From Macrothele yani (Eukaryota > Arthropoda > Arachnida > Araneae > Macrothelidae), in NCBI GenBank assembly GCA_039090855.1, contig CM077007.1:12635515-12699514 (forward strand): a stretch of 64,000 bases of DNA. Reading direction: 5' to 3'. Shown here piece by piece: positions 33,257-43,050 of the stretch. Every line of letters starts with the position of its first letter. Within the stretch, counting starts at the first letter, position 1. The translations under genes and the position numbers were made by a program. Under the pieces are notes generated by a model that did not search any database, was not told where the DNA came from, and worked only from the letters and a program-made list of their open reading frames with translations.

Positions 33257-33362
33257 ACGCGATCACTTTGACATCTCAAAGTGATCGCGTACTATTATAT
33301 AGCACGCAATCATTTTTACATTAGATCGCGTGCTCTTTTATAGCACGGAATCATTTTGAGAT
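33257..33362. repeat. Cluster of related hairpins
   Basis: acgcgatcactttga / tcaaagtgatcgcgt is a perfect 15-bp stem with a 4-nt loop (33257-33290). It is followed by agcacgcaatc...gatcgcgtgct (about 33301-33334, one mismatch) and a third half, 'agcacggaatcattttgag' (33342-33360). All three share the core 'agcacg.aatca', so the hairpins are variants of one sequence. They sit just upstream of a PLE fragment. Confidence 0.8.
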
Positions 33363-33439
33363 CTCGAGAGCGCACACGAATTGATCGATACGGGATGGCG
33401 CAACAATGCAGACGCTGCTGTGACATCAGGCGTTCCAGA

Positions 33440-34170
33440 CAGATCTGGCTATGCCGATCTGTCTGGGCTCTATTCCCTACATACCAAATATTTCCTATCA
33501 ACTCAAAAACGCGCTCAAGAGGATGAACTTCGGTGTCGGCATAAGGTCTCCGGCATCTTTGTACACGATGCTTAAGAGACATATTGACAAGTTCCCTCTT
33601 CTCAATGAAGCAGGTGTTTGTGCCATACCACTAAAATACGCGGACGGCTCCAGGCGATACTACATCCGAATGACCAAACGTTCGTTTGGAATTAGAATCA
33701 GCGAACATAAAAGGGATACAAGAGACGGGAAAATGACCACTGCCCTATCAAGAGAAGTCAAGTTAAATTCCGCCGATCCTATATGGAGTGATGTAAAGAA
33801 GTTAACTTCATATTCCACACCCAATCTACCGCCATTCGCGAAACCTTGGAAATCTTGACCAGCTGCGAGGCTTGCAATGATAGCGTTTCTCTGGAGTTGC
33901 CACGTATATGGAATCAGTTCTTCAAATAATGCAATTGTACCGCGTGCCCAACCAACGTGACCTCGTTTCTTCGAAATATCACGTTTGCTCCTAATCATTT
34001 ATTGTCTATTCAAGTCACCGCGTTCAAAGTATTGAAACGTTCTATTATCCAGTTTGCAGTTAGCTGTCTACCTTCCTTGAGAAAGCCATCTGGTTGATGT
34101 GCGAAAGCTTGGAAACTTTTATTTCTATTCTACGTCAAGAATTTTCGGATTTTTAGTATAGTTATACTAT
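33440..34170 (+). pseudogene. Penelope-like element, GIY-YIG endonuclease and 3' end fragment
   Basis: The frame reads 'CLGSIPYIPNISYQLKNAL', then the linker KRMNFGVGIRSP, then a GIY-YIG-type endonuclease (DNA nicking for target-primed reverse transcription). The motif residues are eroded: GVC (normally GVY) and YIR (normally YVG, at about 33659). A frameshift near 33835 leads to 'RETLEILTSCEACNDSVSLE' in another frame and '...RIWNQFF'. The 3' part contains the family block 'gagaaagcc...gcgaaagctt' (34080-34110) and 'tttatttctattctacg'. The RT domain is absent (5' truncation). It shares its family with the inverted fragment at 62.2-62.7 kb and is distinct from the 43-49 kb PLE. Confidence 0.88.
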
Positions 34171-34320
34171 TTTGAGTTCTGGCTGTTTACGTTAATAATT
34201 CATGTATTCCAAATGTGTTATTATTACTGCGCTTACGCAAGATTTGACACATAAAGTGCATAAAAAGTGAACATTTTTCGTGGTTAAGGGACTCAAGAAG
34301 TGGCACTGACACAGCATATA

Positions 34321-34757
34321 ACGGACTATGTGACATGATGTAGATGGCGTACTACTGTGGCATGATTAAAAATCGATAATAAAGCAGCAATAAGCTTGCC
34401 GGCGTAGTTCAGGTGGGAGAGCAGAAGCTCCAGAGTAGAGAGACGTGAGTTAGAATGCCACCACAGACAGAAGGTATATGTTATATTGGTGCCAGAACGA
34501 AAATGAATCTCCTGGCTATTAGGTTTGAAAATTTTATGTGACGAGTCTGTAACATATATCACACATAACGTAAGTTATATATCTGAAGCCTCTACAGTGA
34601 GATGGCCCTTCGAGAATGGTTATCGGTAGACCCGAAACCTGCGATTTCGTGCCCTGGCCTCTGTCAAGAGAAGGATGATGTAACGTACTACGTTACGTGA
34701 CGTAGATGACGTACTACTGAGTGATACATGAGTCAAATCTTTAATTGAGCAACGACA
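34321..34757 (+). mobile_element. SINE B-related monomer (left half of a split dimer)
   Basis: Leader 'gtgacatgatgtagatggcg', tRNA-like domain 34398-34470 ('gccggcgtagttcaggtggg'), then 'ggttatatgttatattgg'-like body sequence. Near 34680 comes 'gatgatgtaacgtactacg', the start of a second leader. The second tRNA-like domain is found only at 37396, after a 2.6-kb insertion, so this is the left part of a dimer. Confidence 0.7.
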
Positions 34758-34913
34758 ACCCCGGTAGCACATTACATCGATTCGACGTCGAATTTTTGAT
34801 AGATTTTTGGTCGATATGAAACGTTGAATATGATATCCATGTCCACTTTTGTTACGTCTTTTCGACGTCGAATTTTAAACCTATTAAGCCGATATAAAAT
34901 CAACAGTACACGG

Positions 34914-35420
34914 TATAACGAAGTAAATTTCTCCGTCATTTCTGTCCGCGCCAGGATTCGAACCCGGATCCCCTCATTCCGGAATAAGTCACTCTACCAT
35001 TTGAGCTACGCGGACGTTTTATTCTGATTCCTATCTGCCTTTATGTCGTGTGCGTCCTTCTGGCAGGTACGTCACATCTCCTGGTACGTTACATCATCTC
35101 CCCCTTTTTTTTTTTTTTTTTTTTTTTGAAGTGCTGGAGAAAGGATTCTCTTCTTTTTCCTATCTCGAGGTGTGGAAATAACATCCCACCATTGCGAGAT
35201 TTTGAACGGTCGGGTCATCCGGATAGTCCGGGCGCCATTATAACGAAGTAAATTTCTCCGTCATTTTTTTAGTCTACGCCGGGATTCGAACCCGGATCCC
35301 CTCATTCCGGAATAAGTCACTCTACCAATTGAGCTACGCGGACGTTTTATTCTGATTCCTATCTGCCTTTATGTCGTGTGCGTCCTTCTGGCAGGTACGT
35401 CACATCTCTTGGTACGTTAC
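34914..35420 (-). mobile_element. SINE B dimer, near-consensus
   Basis: On the minus strand monomer 1 spans 35420-35093 (tRNA-like 35342-35272) and monomer 2 spans 35092-34914 (tRNA-like 35014-34944). Monomer 2 ends at 'acttcgttata', exactly as at 8626-9131. Monomer 1 contains the A-tract (24 T on the plus strand at 35104-35127) and 'gggggagatgatg' linker. Confidence 0.9.
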
Positions 35421-35711
35421 AACGGAGATTCGACCTATCGAGAGAAACATATACGTCGTTGTTACGTAGTGTAGACGTCGATTCTACGTTGATATTACGC
35501 AGTTGAGTCATCGATTCTAGTACTATTGTAAAGTCGAATCTATGTTTACTCTACAATTTAGATTTTGAAACATGGAATTCTAAACTTTTAATCGTGGCAT
35601 AAAACGTAGAATGTATTCGTATTTGTAGTACGATTCTACGACGCTGTGTACGATTAAAAAATTCTAAAAACTTTTTTATTAAAAAATCATAAAAACATTT
35701 TTTCTATTAAA

Positions 35712-35780
35712 CGCGTGGGTGTTTTCGAATGCGTCCGAAAACACCCACGCGTTTTCGGACGCATTCGAAAAAACACATAA
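35712..35780. repeat. Perfect 16-bp-stem hairpin with a mirrored second half
   Basis: cgcgtgggtgttttcg (35712-35727) pairs with cgaaaacacccacgcg (35736-35751) around the 8-nt loop aatgcgtc. Immediately downstream 'gttttcggacgcattcgaaa' is the reverse complement of the loop and inner stem, so the whole stretch can adopt alternative cruciform structures. Confidence 0.9.
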
Positions 35781-35918
35781 TTCTCAAAAATTTCACAGAA
35801 TTTTTGGTGGACTGTCAGCATTGCGCTAAGCCTATCCCTAATTGGGATTGCGTACGTACAAATTATATATCTTACAAAGTAATTCTACTTAAAAAAACGA
35901 GACTCAATTTCTTATAAA

Positions 35919-37019
35919 TGTTACCGTTAAAGTGTATAATTCAGTTATTTCATAGAATACCTAGTTATTTCATGAAATAACTGATCAAGTTAGTTAAAGC
36001 GTGTAATAAATTAATAATTCCACACTTTAACTAGTTATTCTATGAAATAACTAGGTATTCTGTAAATTAACTAATGATGGATAGTTAAAGTGTAAAATAA
36101 ACAATTTGACTGAATTATACAGCATACAAAATGTTATTTATATAAAGACACAATAAAATCTTTTGTTACAACAGGGATTACCAAAATGACATTTGGAATT
36201 GCATAGAACATTATTTCTAAAACAAATACATTTTTCGTTGACGCACTGCGTTTTACATGAACATTTTTTAAATCCCCTACCGGTACTTAAACTTTGAGCT
36301 GTAGCAACCGACCGGAGCGATTTCTCTATATCCGGCACTTCTTCGATCCGAATTCGTTTTTGTTCACAGACGCTGAACTGAGATCGGGAATATAGCTGTT
36401 TTATGCGGCCGTTTATTGTTCCCAATTGAAAAAATCCTTCTTCAGTTATTTTCATGATAACAGTTAAAATAGATCTGGCGTCACCCCTTCCTCTGTCAAC
36501 TTCAGGTACTGGGATACGGATTGTAAGCCCCACAGAGGCTTCAGAATGAAATTTATCCGGCATTAGTTTCATCTTCTTAGCTTAAATTTTCAAACATTAT
36601 TTAGAATTTTCTCTTTCCCTCTGAACATTCAGTTCATTAAAACACAATTTGCATATCTTCTGTACAACTTTGTCTTCCAAAACGTAGTCTTCTAAACATG
36701 ACATGTCGACAGGCTCATTACATTTCGAACAAAAACGAAACATAAAAGTTAATATCATTATTATTATATAACACTTTATAATGGGCTGAAAATGGTGTGC
36801 TATTTCTGAACAGTGGTTCTCACTTTACAGCCTTTTGAATTTGGGATTTATTTACTCGGTTAGTTTACACCTTAACGGGGTATAGATCGTTATTTTATGA
36901 AATAACTAGTTAAACCATAGAATACAAGTGAGTTTTACGCTTTAATTGACTTGATCAGTTATTTCATGAAATAACTAAGTATTCTATGAAATAACGGATT
37001 TCATACTTTGACGATAACA
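35919..37019. mobile_element. Ginger-like DNA transposon, internally deleted
   Basis: TIRs of about 80 bp begin TGTTACCGTTAAAGT (35919) and, complementary, TGTTATCGTCAAAGT (from 37019), so the ends are TGT...ACA. A 4-bp duplication taaa lies on each side (35915-35918 and 37020-37023). Within both arms the perfect palindrome agttatttcatgaaataact recurs (about 35963 and 36956) with variants near 36033 and 36890. The only ORF is a cysteine-rich C-terminal protein piece on the minus strand. TGTNR termini, 4-bp duplications and an integrase-type C-terminus are the known profile of Ginger elements; the integrase core is missing here. Confidence 0.8.
36138..36572 (-). CDS. Cysteine-rich C-terminal region of a Ginger/KRBA2-type integrase
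   Basis: 144 residues, open from MKLMPDKFHSEASVG. Residues ~14-70 resemble the post-integrase domain of KRBA2-like proteins: 'VGLTIRIPVPEVDRGRGDAR', then 'GFFQLGTINGRIKQLYSRSQ'. Residues ~100-138 form a Cys-rich block (RGFKKCSCKTQC...KCICFRNNVLCNSKCHF..PCCNK) with CxC and LCNxxCH spacing expected of a zinc-binding module. The DDE integrase core that should precede it is absent, so alone it cannot catalyse transposition. The frame is intact, unlike the other transposase relics here. Whether it is expressed is unknown. Family assignment is from memory of the motif pattern; a profile search would confirm it. Confidence 0.72.
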   Translation of the reverse strand: MKLMPDKFHSEASVGLTIRIPVPEVDRGRGDARSILTVIMKITEEGFFQLGTINGRIKQLYSRSQFSVCEQKRIRIEEVPDIEKSLRSVATAQSLSTGRGFKKCSCKTQCVNEKCICFRNNVLCNSKCHFGNPCCNKRFYCVFI

Positions 37020-37395
37020 TAAACTTACTTAAGCAAAAAAAAAACAAAAAAACTATTAATTTACCGGCGAAAAATGAGACAGGTAAGAATCTCGTCTTAC
37101 AACAGAAATGTACAACCGACCAACACTCCAGCATCCAAAAAGTTTGTTTGGCTTAATGGTTGCTAAGGCGCATGCGCGCGATGCTTACAGATCGCATAAA
37201 AACATCGATTATTCGACCTAATGGAACTAAAGGGAAACTGCGTAAAACAGTCTACATGTATACTGAGATTCAATGTAATTATTTTTCTTGACGTTCCGTC
37301 ATATCAATTTTACGTCGAAAATTATGCCTCGACGTAATATCGACCTGGTAATCAAAAATCGACGTTCATTCGACATTACTGTGCTACCGGAGAAG

Positions 37396-37490
37396 CCTGC
37401 CGGCGTAGTTCATTTGGGAGAACAGACGCTCCGGAGTAGGCAGTCATGGCTTCGAAACTCGCTACCGGCGAAAAGGTTATATGCTATAAA
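37396..37490 (+). mobile_element. SINE B-related tRNA-like monomer (right half of split dimer)
   Basis: 'gccggcgtagttcatttggg' (box A region) followed by 'acgctccggagtaggcag', a degenerate box B and 'ggttatatgctata', the same terminal position as monomer 2 in other dimers. Separated from its partner at 34321-34757 by the TIR element. Confidence 0.65.
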
Positions 37491-38693
37491 CAACGATCTA
37501 CTACTCCAGTAAAAATCAGGATATACTGATTGTATCTTAAACGCTATACACGAGCAGCGCTTATCTCAATTCAACTAATACTGTAAAGAAATAAAATGTT
37601 CAGTGTTGTCAAGCTCTGCTTGCAGCCATTTCTAATAAATGAAGGTAGGGAACGAAGCCAATATTTTCTTCCGTCATTTAGTCAACACGAAGAATTACAG
37701 TATTTCATACAGACAGATAGGTTGTTTATAACGTATCATTAGAGAAACAACAGCAAAATGAAGGTTTGAAATATGATTCGCCAGCGTGAAAACCGCCATG
37801 ATAAATGTACTAAAGGCTTCTGATGTATGGAACGCAGACTAGTGAAAATTTATCTTAATAAGTCATGCTCGAAGAAATGCTGCAAGAGCTCCTTAATTTC
37901 TTGCAGATACTCCAGTAATGATCTGGGTTATTTGCAACGCTATCCCCTGCGAAACAAATATATTTTCCAGAAACAATAAGAATCACACATTTTGTATTAG
38001 ATCTCATACATCGGTATTGCTCTTCTCCGGTTTTAATTCGCTCTCAAGAGAATGTTGCCGGTAATATTTTTATAAACCGTAGGAGATGTGTTTTATTTCT
38101 AGCAGACGCAACAGAAGCGCAAGAATCAAAAATCATTTTTGACTTAGAATGAAAATTGCTCATAGCAACGTTTAACAATTTGAAAGCACGATAATAAATT
38201 CCAGTAAGTTTGCGAATTTTACGTACGAGTGAGATGCAGTCGGCATTTTTAAAATCATATATTTTCTGGGAAATTTCACCTGAACTAGTTCAAGGTGAGA
38301 ATCGTGTTTCCTTTAGGTATTGAAGCAGAAACGGTCGAAGAGGAAAGACAAAATTCTTGAAAAAGCTGAAAAACAGAAGTTAAACGAATAAATTATTTTT
38401 TGTCATTACAGTATATAGAAATGCAAAATATAATAGGGAACAAGCCTGATTTTTTTTGTAACAGCGCAAACTATTTCACGAAACATACAGCATGCCAACA
38501 CCATGCGCAGCTAACCAATAGAACCAACATTTTGTGAACTGGACCAGAACCATTCTGCTTCGAGCTATGAATACCGTAAGTTAAGTTGACATTACTCGTA
38601 AAACAAGCGCAAATGCCCTAATAGGCTATTTAGCACATATAGCGGTCGTATTATCACTTAATTTATAATTTCAAACACTTTTATTGTGTAATT
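37491..38693. other. Unassigned AT-rich DNA
   Basis: No coding region or repeat recognised. Confidence 0.45.
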
Positions 38694-38906
38694 GACTGAT
38701 TGAAGGTTTAACGACCACCATGAGCAACTCAATGGGCTATAAGCAGTCGCCCGTCCCTTATTAAGGGTCACTGGTTCCAGGGAAGGGAGACAACCAGTGC
38801 CGTAAGACAAACACAACATCCATGCCTCACCGGGATTCGAACCTGGAGCCATCGCGGACGAATTGTATTAAGCCAGCCGTTAGACCACTGCGCCACCGGG
38901 GAGGCT
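38694..38906 (-). mobile_element. SINE A copy
   Basis: Minus strand: head 'cctccccggtggcgcagtgg', box B 'ggttcgaatcccggtgag', body 'ggcactggttgtctcccttc', 'gtggtcgttaaaccttc'. The A tail is lost. Confidence 0.9.
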
Positions 38907-38917
38907 TACTGTATAAA

Positions 38918-39275
38918 ATGTGCAATCTAATATAATTTAAATAAATATTACATTTTGAGGTAGGTTGCACCAAAAGTGGTGCTATTGTGTAAATGTGCAA
39001 TCCAATATAATTTAAATAAAAGAAAATTTTGAGGTAAACCAAACAGTGGCGCTATACCAGCTGCACCACTTTCTGAGAAAAGATACACCTCTGCTTGGTG
39101 CAAACAAAACGCAACCACATATTGCAACTTTCCATCACGCCATGGTACAAGGTTGCACCATTTTATTAGTTTTGTTTGCACCACACAGTAGTGTATTTTT
39201 CTCAGAAAGCGGTGCAGCTGGTGTAGCGCCACTTTTTGGTGCAACCAACCACAAAATTTTTAACAGTGTACAAAT
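38918..39275. mobile_element. Palindromic MITE with a duplicated left end
   Basis: 'gcgctataccagctgcacca' (39053 on) and the complementary 'tggtgtagcgccac' near 39219, together with 'ctttctgagaaaa' / 'ttttctcagaaag', show a long imperfect inverted repeat centred near 39140. The left outer segment is present twice in direct orientation (38926-38991 and 38992-39057: 'aatgtgcaatc.aatataat'). No ORF of its own; parent family unknown. Confidence 0.75.
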
Positions 39276-39355
39276 ATGTAATTGCTAAGAAAAGTAAATT
39301 ATACTTTAATTTATTCAGAAATAAATAATTTTTAAGGCACTCTTCAAGGCTCCAT

Positions 39356-39421
39356 AAAAATTGGACTTATTTTGTCATACAAATTGGACTTATTTTGTCA
39401 TACAAATTGGACTTATTTTGT
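39356..39421. repeat. Three copies of a 23-bp tandem repeat
   Basis: 'attggacttattttgtcata' recurs three times in a row, followed by a partial copy. Confidence 0.9.
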
Positions 39422-39483
39422 TCATAATTCGTATAAACGATGTGATAAATAAAATAATGCGCAAATTTGATTTATTCGAACGA

Positions 39484-40829
39484 AGTGATTCACTCGGGAC
39501 TTTACCCTCATAAAAAGCGCTACAATTTTGAAAAGGGAAAACATTTCAAGCTGCAATTTGAAGGCGAAGTGTCGTACGTTCTGACATTCGCATCCATATC
39601 TGCGTCGTTTGACTTGTGCTCCCAGATGGCGCCACAATACACGGCGTCTGGTGCGAATTGTTTCGCGCCTTTCTCTTTGTCCATCGGCTAGCTTCGAGTA
39701 CGACGATGTTCGCGACTGCTGAGCTCGTACTTATCGTTCGAAGTTATTGGAATGCCTGCTTTTTCAAGGATTGTAAGAAAGAGTTTAAGAAGAAATTTCC
39801 TGGTCGGGAACCACCTACGAAGCCAACGATTTCAAATGTTGCGAAGAAACTTGAGACGATAGGAAGTCTTGTTTATACGTTTTCAGAAGGGCGACCCGCA
39901 ATGTCAGAAAATACAGTGCAGTGAGTGAAAAAGAGGTTGTTACAGTCTCCAAAGAAATCATCGCGAAGGCTGTCTCAAGAAACGGGACTGTCATATTTCA
40001 CCTGCCAGAGGAATGAAAATATGGGTAAGCTGAAGCCATATCGTGTTACATTTGTTCATGAGCTGTTACCAATTGACATGACGAAGAGAATGCATTACCA
40101 CCTGTGGTTTAAGGAATCTCTCAGTCAAAATCCAGGCGTATTAGACATTACCTGGTTTACCGACGAAGCCTCGTTCCACATTTCAGGTTATGTAAATTCG
40201 CAGAATACACGGGTATGGGCGAATGAGAATCCCCATGTCATTCACGAGGAAAGAATGTATTTCATAAATTTGACGTATGGTGCGCCATTTCACGGAACCG
40301 AATAATCGGTCCCATTTTCTTTGAACAGACTGTCAACATAGAAGTGTATCTCAATGTTTTCACGCAGTTCGTGAACCAACTGGATGATACTGAACTACAA
40401 AATGGCTTCTTCGAACAGAATAGTGCGATTTGTCACACTTCCAATGCCAGTATGGCAGAGATTCGAAAATTCTTCGGCGATCGGGTTATCTCCAAAAGTT
40501 TGTGGCCGCCCAGGCCTCCAGATTTAACTCCGCCCGATTACTTCTTATGGAGTCATCTGATAAGCCTAGGACTATTCGTCAGCTGAAAAACAACATCACA
40601 CAGGAAACTGAAGCAATAAATACCAAAATACTGAGCCGCACATCTGACAATCTGCAGCGACGAGTTGATCTCCGTGTGGATGCGAATGGTGGACATTCGC
40701 AACAACTTCTCTGATATCGATGTGATTGTGAGAAGGTGAGACACTTCGTCTGTCTTCAAATTTCAGCTTAAAATGTTTTCCCCTTTCAAAATTATATATA
40801 TATATATTTTGTACCCGAGTGAATCACTC
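39484..40829 (+). mobile_element. mariner-superfamily element with ~85-bp TIRs
   Basis: The left end 'agtgattcactcggg' continues to 'aattttgaaaagggaaaaca' and 'caatttgaaggc'. The complementary right end shows the same order ('agtgattcactcggg', 'aattttgaaaggggaaaac', 'aaatttgaagac'), with an AT microsatellite (tatatatata) inserted near 40795. The next mariner begins only 8 bp beyond its right end. Confidence 0.85.
39616..40714 (+). pseudogene. Mariner-like transposase with DUF4817-type N-terminus, inactivated
   Basis: N-terminal part 'LIVRSYWNACFFKDCKKEFK', then 'GSLVYTFSEGRP'-type linker. A TGA (39922-39924) interrupts the frame, which continues as KKRLLQSPKKSSRRLSQETG. The first catalytic Asp is in 'DITWFTDEASFHISG' (about 40147-40191). 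A frameshift near 40295 precedes 'GPIFFEQTVNIEVYLNVF' and the second motif FFEQNSA (about 40405), where the family has Q-D-G/A. The catalytic Asp is replaced by Asn. 'LWPPRPPDLTPPDYFLW' carries the third Asp. A further shift near 40550 leads to 'RTIRQLKNNITQETEAIN' and ends GGHSQQLL. At least three frame lesions plus the Asp-to-Asn change. Confidence 0.85.
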
Positions 40830-40837
40830 TGTATATA

Positions 40838-42108
40838 TTAGGTGTACAAATACGTTTTAAAGCGATTTTTTTGTGACGTATACTGCTAATTCGCATATCC
40901 GACATTCCCCGTGGTTGTTGTCATGTGACCGTAACTAGTCCAGAGTATAAAATGTGACACAGAAGTTTGCCCAACAGTCAAACGTACTTGCACATCAGTA
41001 GGTGAAAGGTGGCAAGCGACACTACATTTATTTGACACTGCATTCGTTACGAATTTCATCAAGAAAAAAGTGCTGCTAAAGCATGTGCAACGATCTGTTC
41101 TGTTCTGAGGGATAATATTATATCGAAGGGTACGTGTGAGTTTTGGTTTAGACGGTTTAAAGCAGGTGATTTTGATGTTAGCGATCGAGAATGTAGCTGC
41201 GCAACGCAGAAGGTTGCACATGAGGAACTGCAGGCATTGCTGGATGAAGATTCATCTCAAACGCAAAAATAAATAGCTGAACAACTGGGAGTAACTCAAA
41301 AAACCATTTCCAATTGTTTACGCGCAATGGGAAAGAATCAGAAGGAAGGAAAATGGGTGTCACATGACCTGAACCAGAGTAACAAGGATAGAGTGTCATG
41401 AAGCGTTTGAATTTGTAGAATAAACAACACAGAAAGTCTTTCCTGTGGAAAATCGTTACAGGTGATGAAAAGTGGATATGATACGACAATCCCAAACGCA
41501 AAAAACACTAAGTAGACCCCGGTGAAGCAATGATTTCGATACCGAAACACAATATTCACTCCAAGAAAGTTCTGCTGTGCATCTGGTGGGATATGAAGGC
41601 TGTGCTCTAGTATGAACTATTGGAACAGGCTAAAACTGTTACTGCTGATCGCTACAAGCAACAATTGCTGCGATTTAACCAGGAAATCTGTCTGACGTTC
41701 ATTCACGGCCAAAGGATTGCGTCCCGGGAAATTACTGCATGACAATTCTAGGCCGCATGTCGCGAAATCGGTCAAGGAAACGTTATTGACGCTTGGCTGG
41801 GAAGTTTTGGAGCACCCGGCTTATAGTCTCGACAGCCCCTTCAGACTATCATTTGTTCCGATCGATGCAACATGGTTTGCCTGCTGAACGGTTCCGGATA
41901 TGTGACGAAGTGCAAAAATGGGTTGACGACTTCAATGCGTCACACGACGAAGTATTCTTCTTAGCTGTAATCCGTGAACTGCAAAACCGATGGCGGAAGG
42001 TAATACATAATGACGGTGCATATTTTGATTCATAAAGGTATTATTGTTTTCTCTGAAATTACATGTTGCGTTGCCTTAAAACGTTTTAAAAATTATTTGT
42101 ACACCTAA
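40838..42108 (+). mobile_element. mariner transposon with intact ends
   Basis: TIRs 'ttaggtgtacaaata' at 40838 and, complementary, from 42108 are followed by 'cgttttaaagc' / 'acgttttaaggc'. TA duplications at 40836-40837 and 42109-42110. 1,271 bp, normal for mariner. Its left target TA lies in the flank immediately next to the preceding element. Confidence 0.93.
41020..42035 (+). pseudogene. mariner transposase (DD34D type), multiply broken
   Basis: Fragments appear in order: the first HTH region (KSAAKACATICSVLRDN, near 41064-41115), 'WFRRFKAGDFDVSDRE' (near 41145), a second HTH 'AEQLGVTQKTISNCLRAMG' (41277-41333), a degraded 'VTGDEKW' region near 41461 and '[18 protein letters not shown]' with the second Asp (about 41735-41790). 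'[10 protein letters not shown]' follows, where P-Y-S-P-D-L has mutated, and then 'RFRICDEVQKWVDDFNAS'. Several stops and frameshifts interrupt it. Confidence 0.87.
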
Positions 42109-42247
42109 TAAATGAAATGTCGTTACAGTGTTATCAACTTATAAAGGCAAACTTCATTTCAAGGAAAAGTGCCATTGATCAAACAAGCTCGTCATCGACG
42201 TCTTGTATTAAAGAAAGTAGAAACAGGGAGCTTAGTTTCATTTGATA

Positions 42248-42286
42248 CAGAGAGAGAGAGAGAGAGAGAGCGAGAGAGGGAGAGGC
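42248..42286. repeat. (GA)n microsatellite
   Basis: A run of 'gagagagagagagag' with minor interruptions (cgagagaggg). Confidence 0.95.
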
Positions 42287-43050
42287 GTAATCTGTTCCGA
42301 AATGAAACAGCAGCAAAAACATTTCGAAGCCGGAAAAGGTGGCTTTGATCCTAGTCATGTAAATCGAAAAACCCGATGGCTCGTCTCCATTTGATATCAC
42401 GATATCAATCAGATCAGTGTGAACAAGATTCCAGAAGTCGCTATGTGTCTAAACTTTACGTAGTAAAGCTAGATTTCAATGAAATTACTAATTTCAGTCT
42501 TCCACGAGGTCGGGTGGCTCACCTTTCGTTCCGTTTTTTTTCAGTTTTCATTTCTAGTAATTTTTTAAGAAAACGAGTGTCCTCTCTTGTAATATGTCCA
42601 AAATGAATTTTTCGCACACAAAAAATAAACCTTTTACATTTTTCTGTAGCATCATATTTCAGAGAATTCAACATTCGCATCTCCAATTTCGTTTTTAAAT
42701 TTCGTAATCTGCCCCTTAGATTTGAAATGGAAAGGTGACTGAGCCTGTAAAACTACATTACTTTTGTCTGAAGGGAAGATCACAGTGTTTTTATGTTTCA
42801 ATTAAATCAGTAGACCTATAAAGCGTTCTGGTGACAGCTTGTGACTTCCTTTATTCAACTTAGGAGCTCCTATTCTTACAGATCCTCAAAATTAAATGAC
42901 CTGGTTATTCAATTTCTTTAATTTTTTGTTCTTTGACATCAACTTCACGTGAGTATTATGATTTGTACAGTAATTACCAAACATTTGGTTTTACTTACTT
43001 CTTGGATAAGACAACGCTTGTTGAAACATCAGATTTAAAGAGCGTTGGGA
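42287..43050. other. Unassigned AT-rich DNA
   Basis: No gene or known repeat seen. Confidence 0.4.

Larger units (their letters stand above)
34758..37395. mobile_element. Terminal-inverted-repeat element, composite, unclassified
   Basis: Left end 'ccggtagcacattacatcga' (34761 on) and, as its complement, right end 'ccggtagcacagtaatgtcg' (to about 37391) are followed by further inverted matches ('gtcgatat', 'ttttcgacgt'). 'gacgtcga'-type palindromes recur in the left arm (34788, 34863, 35490). Flanking sequences are the two parts of a SINE B-type dimer, which supports insertion at this site. No transposase of its own is recognisable: the interior is taken up by a SINE B dimer, a Ginger-like element and spacer. 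Target duplication not resolved. Confidence 0.65.
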
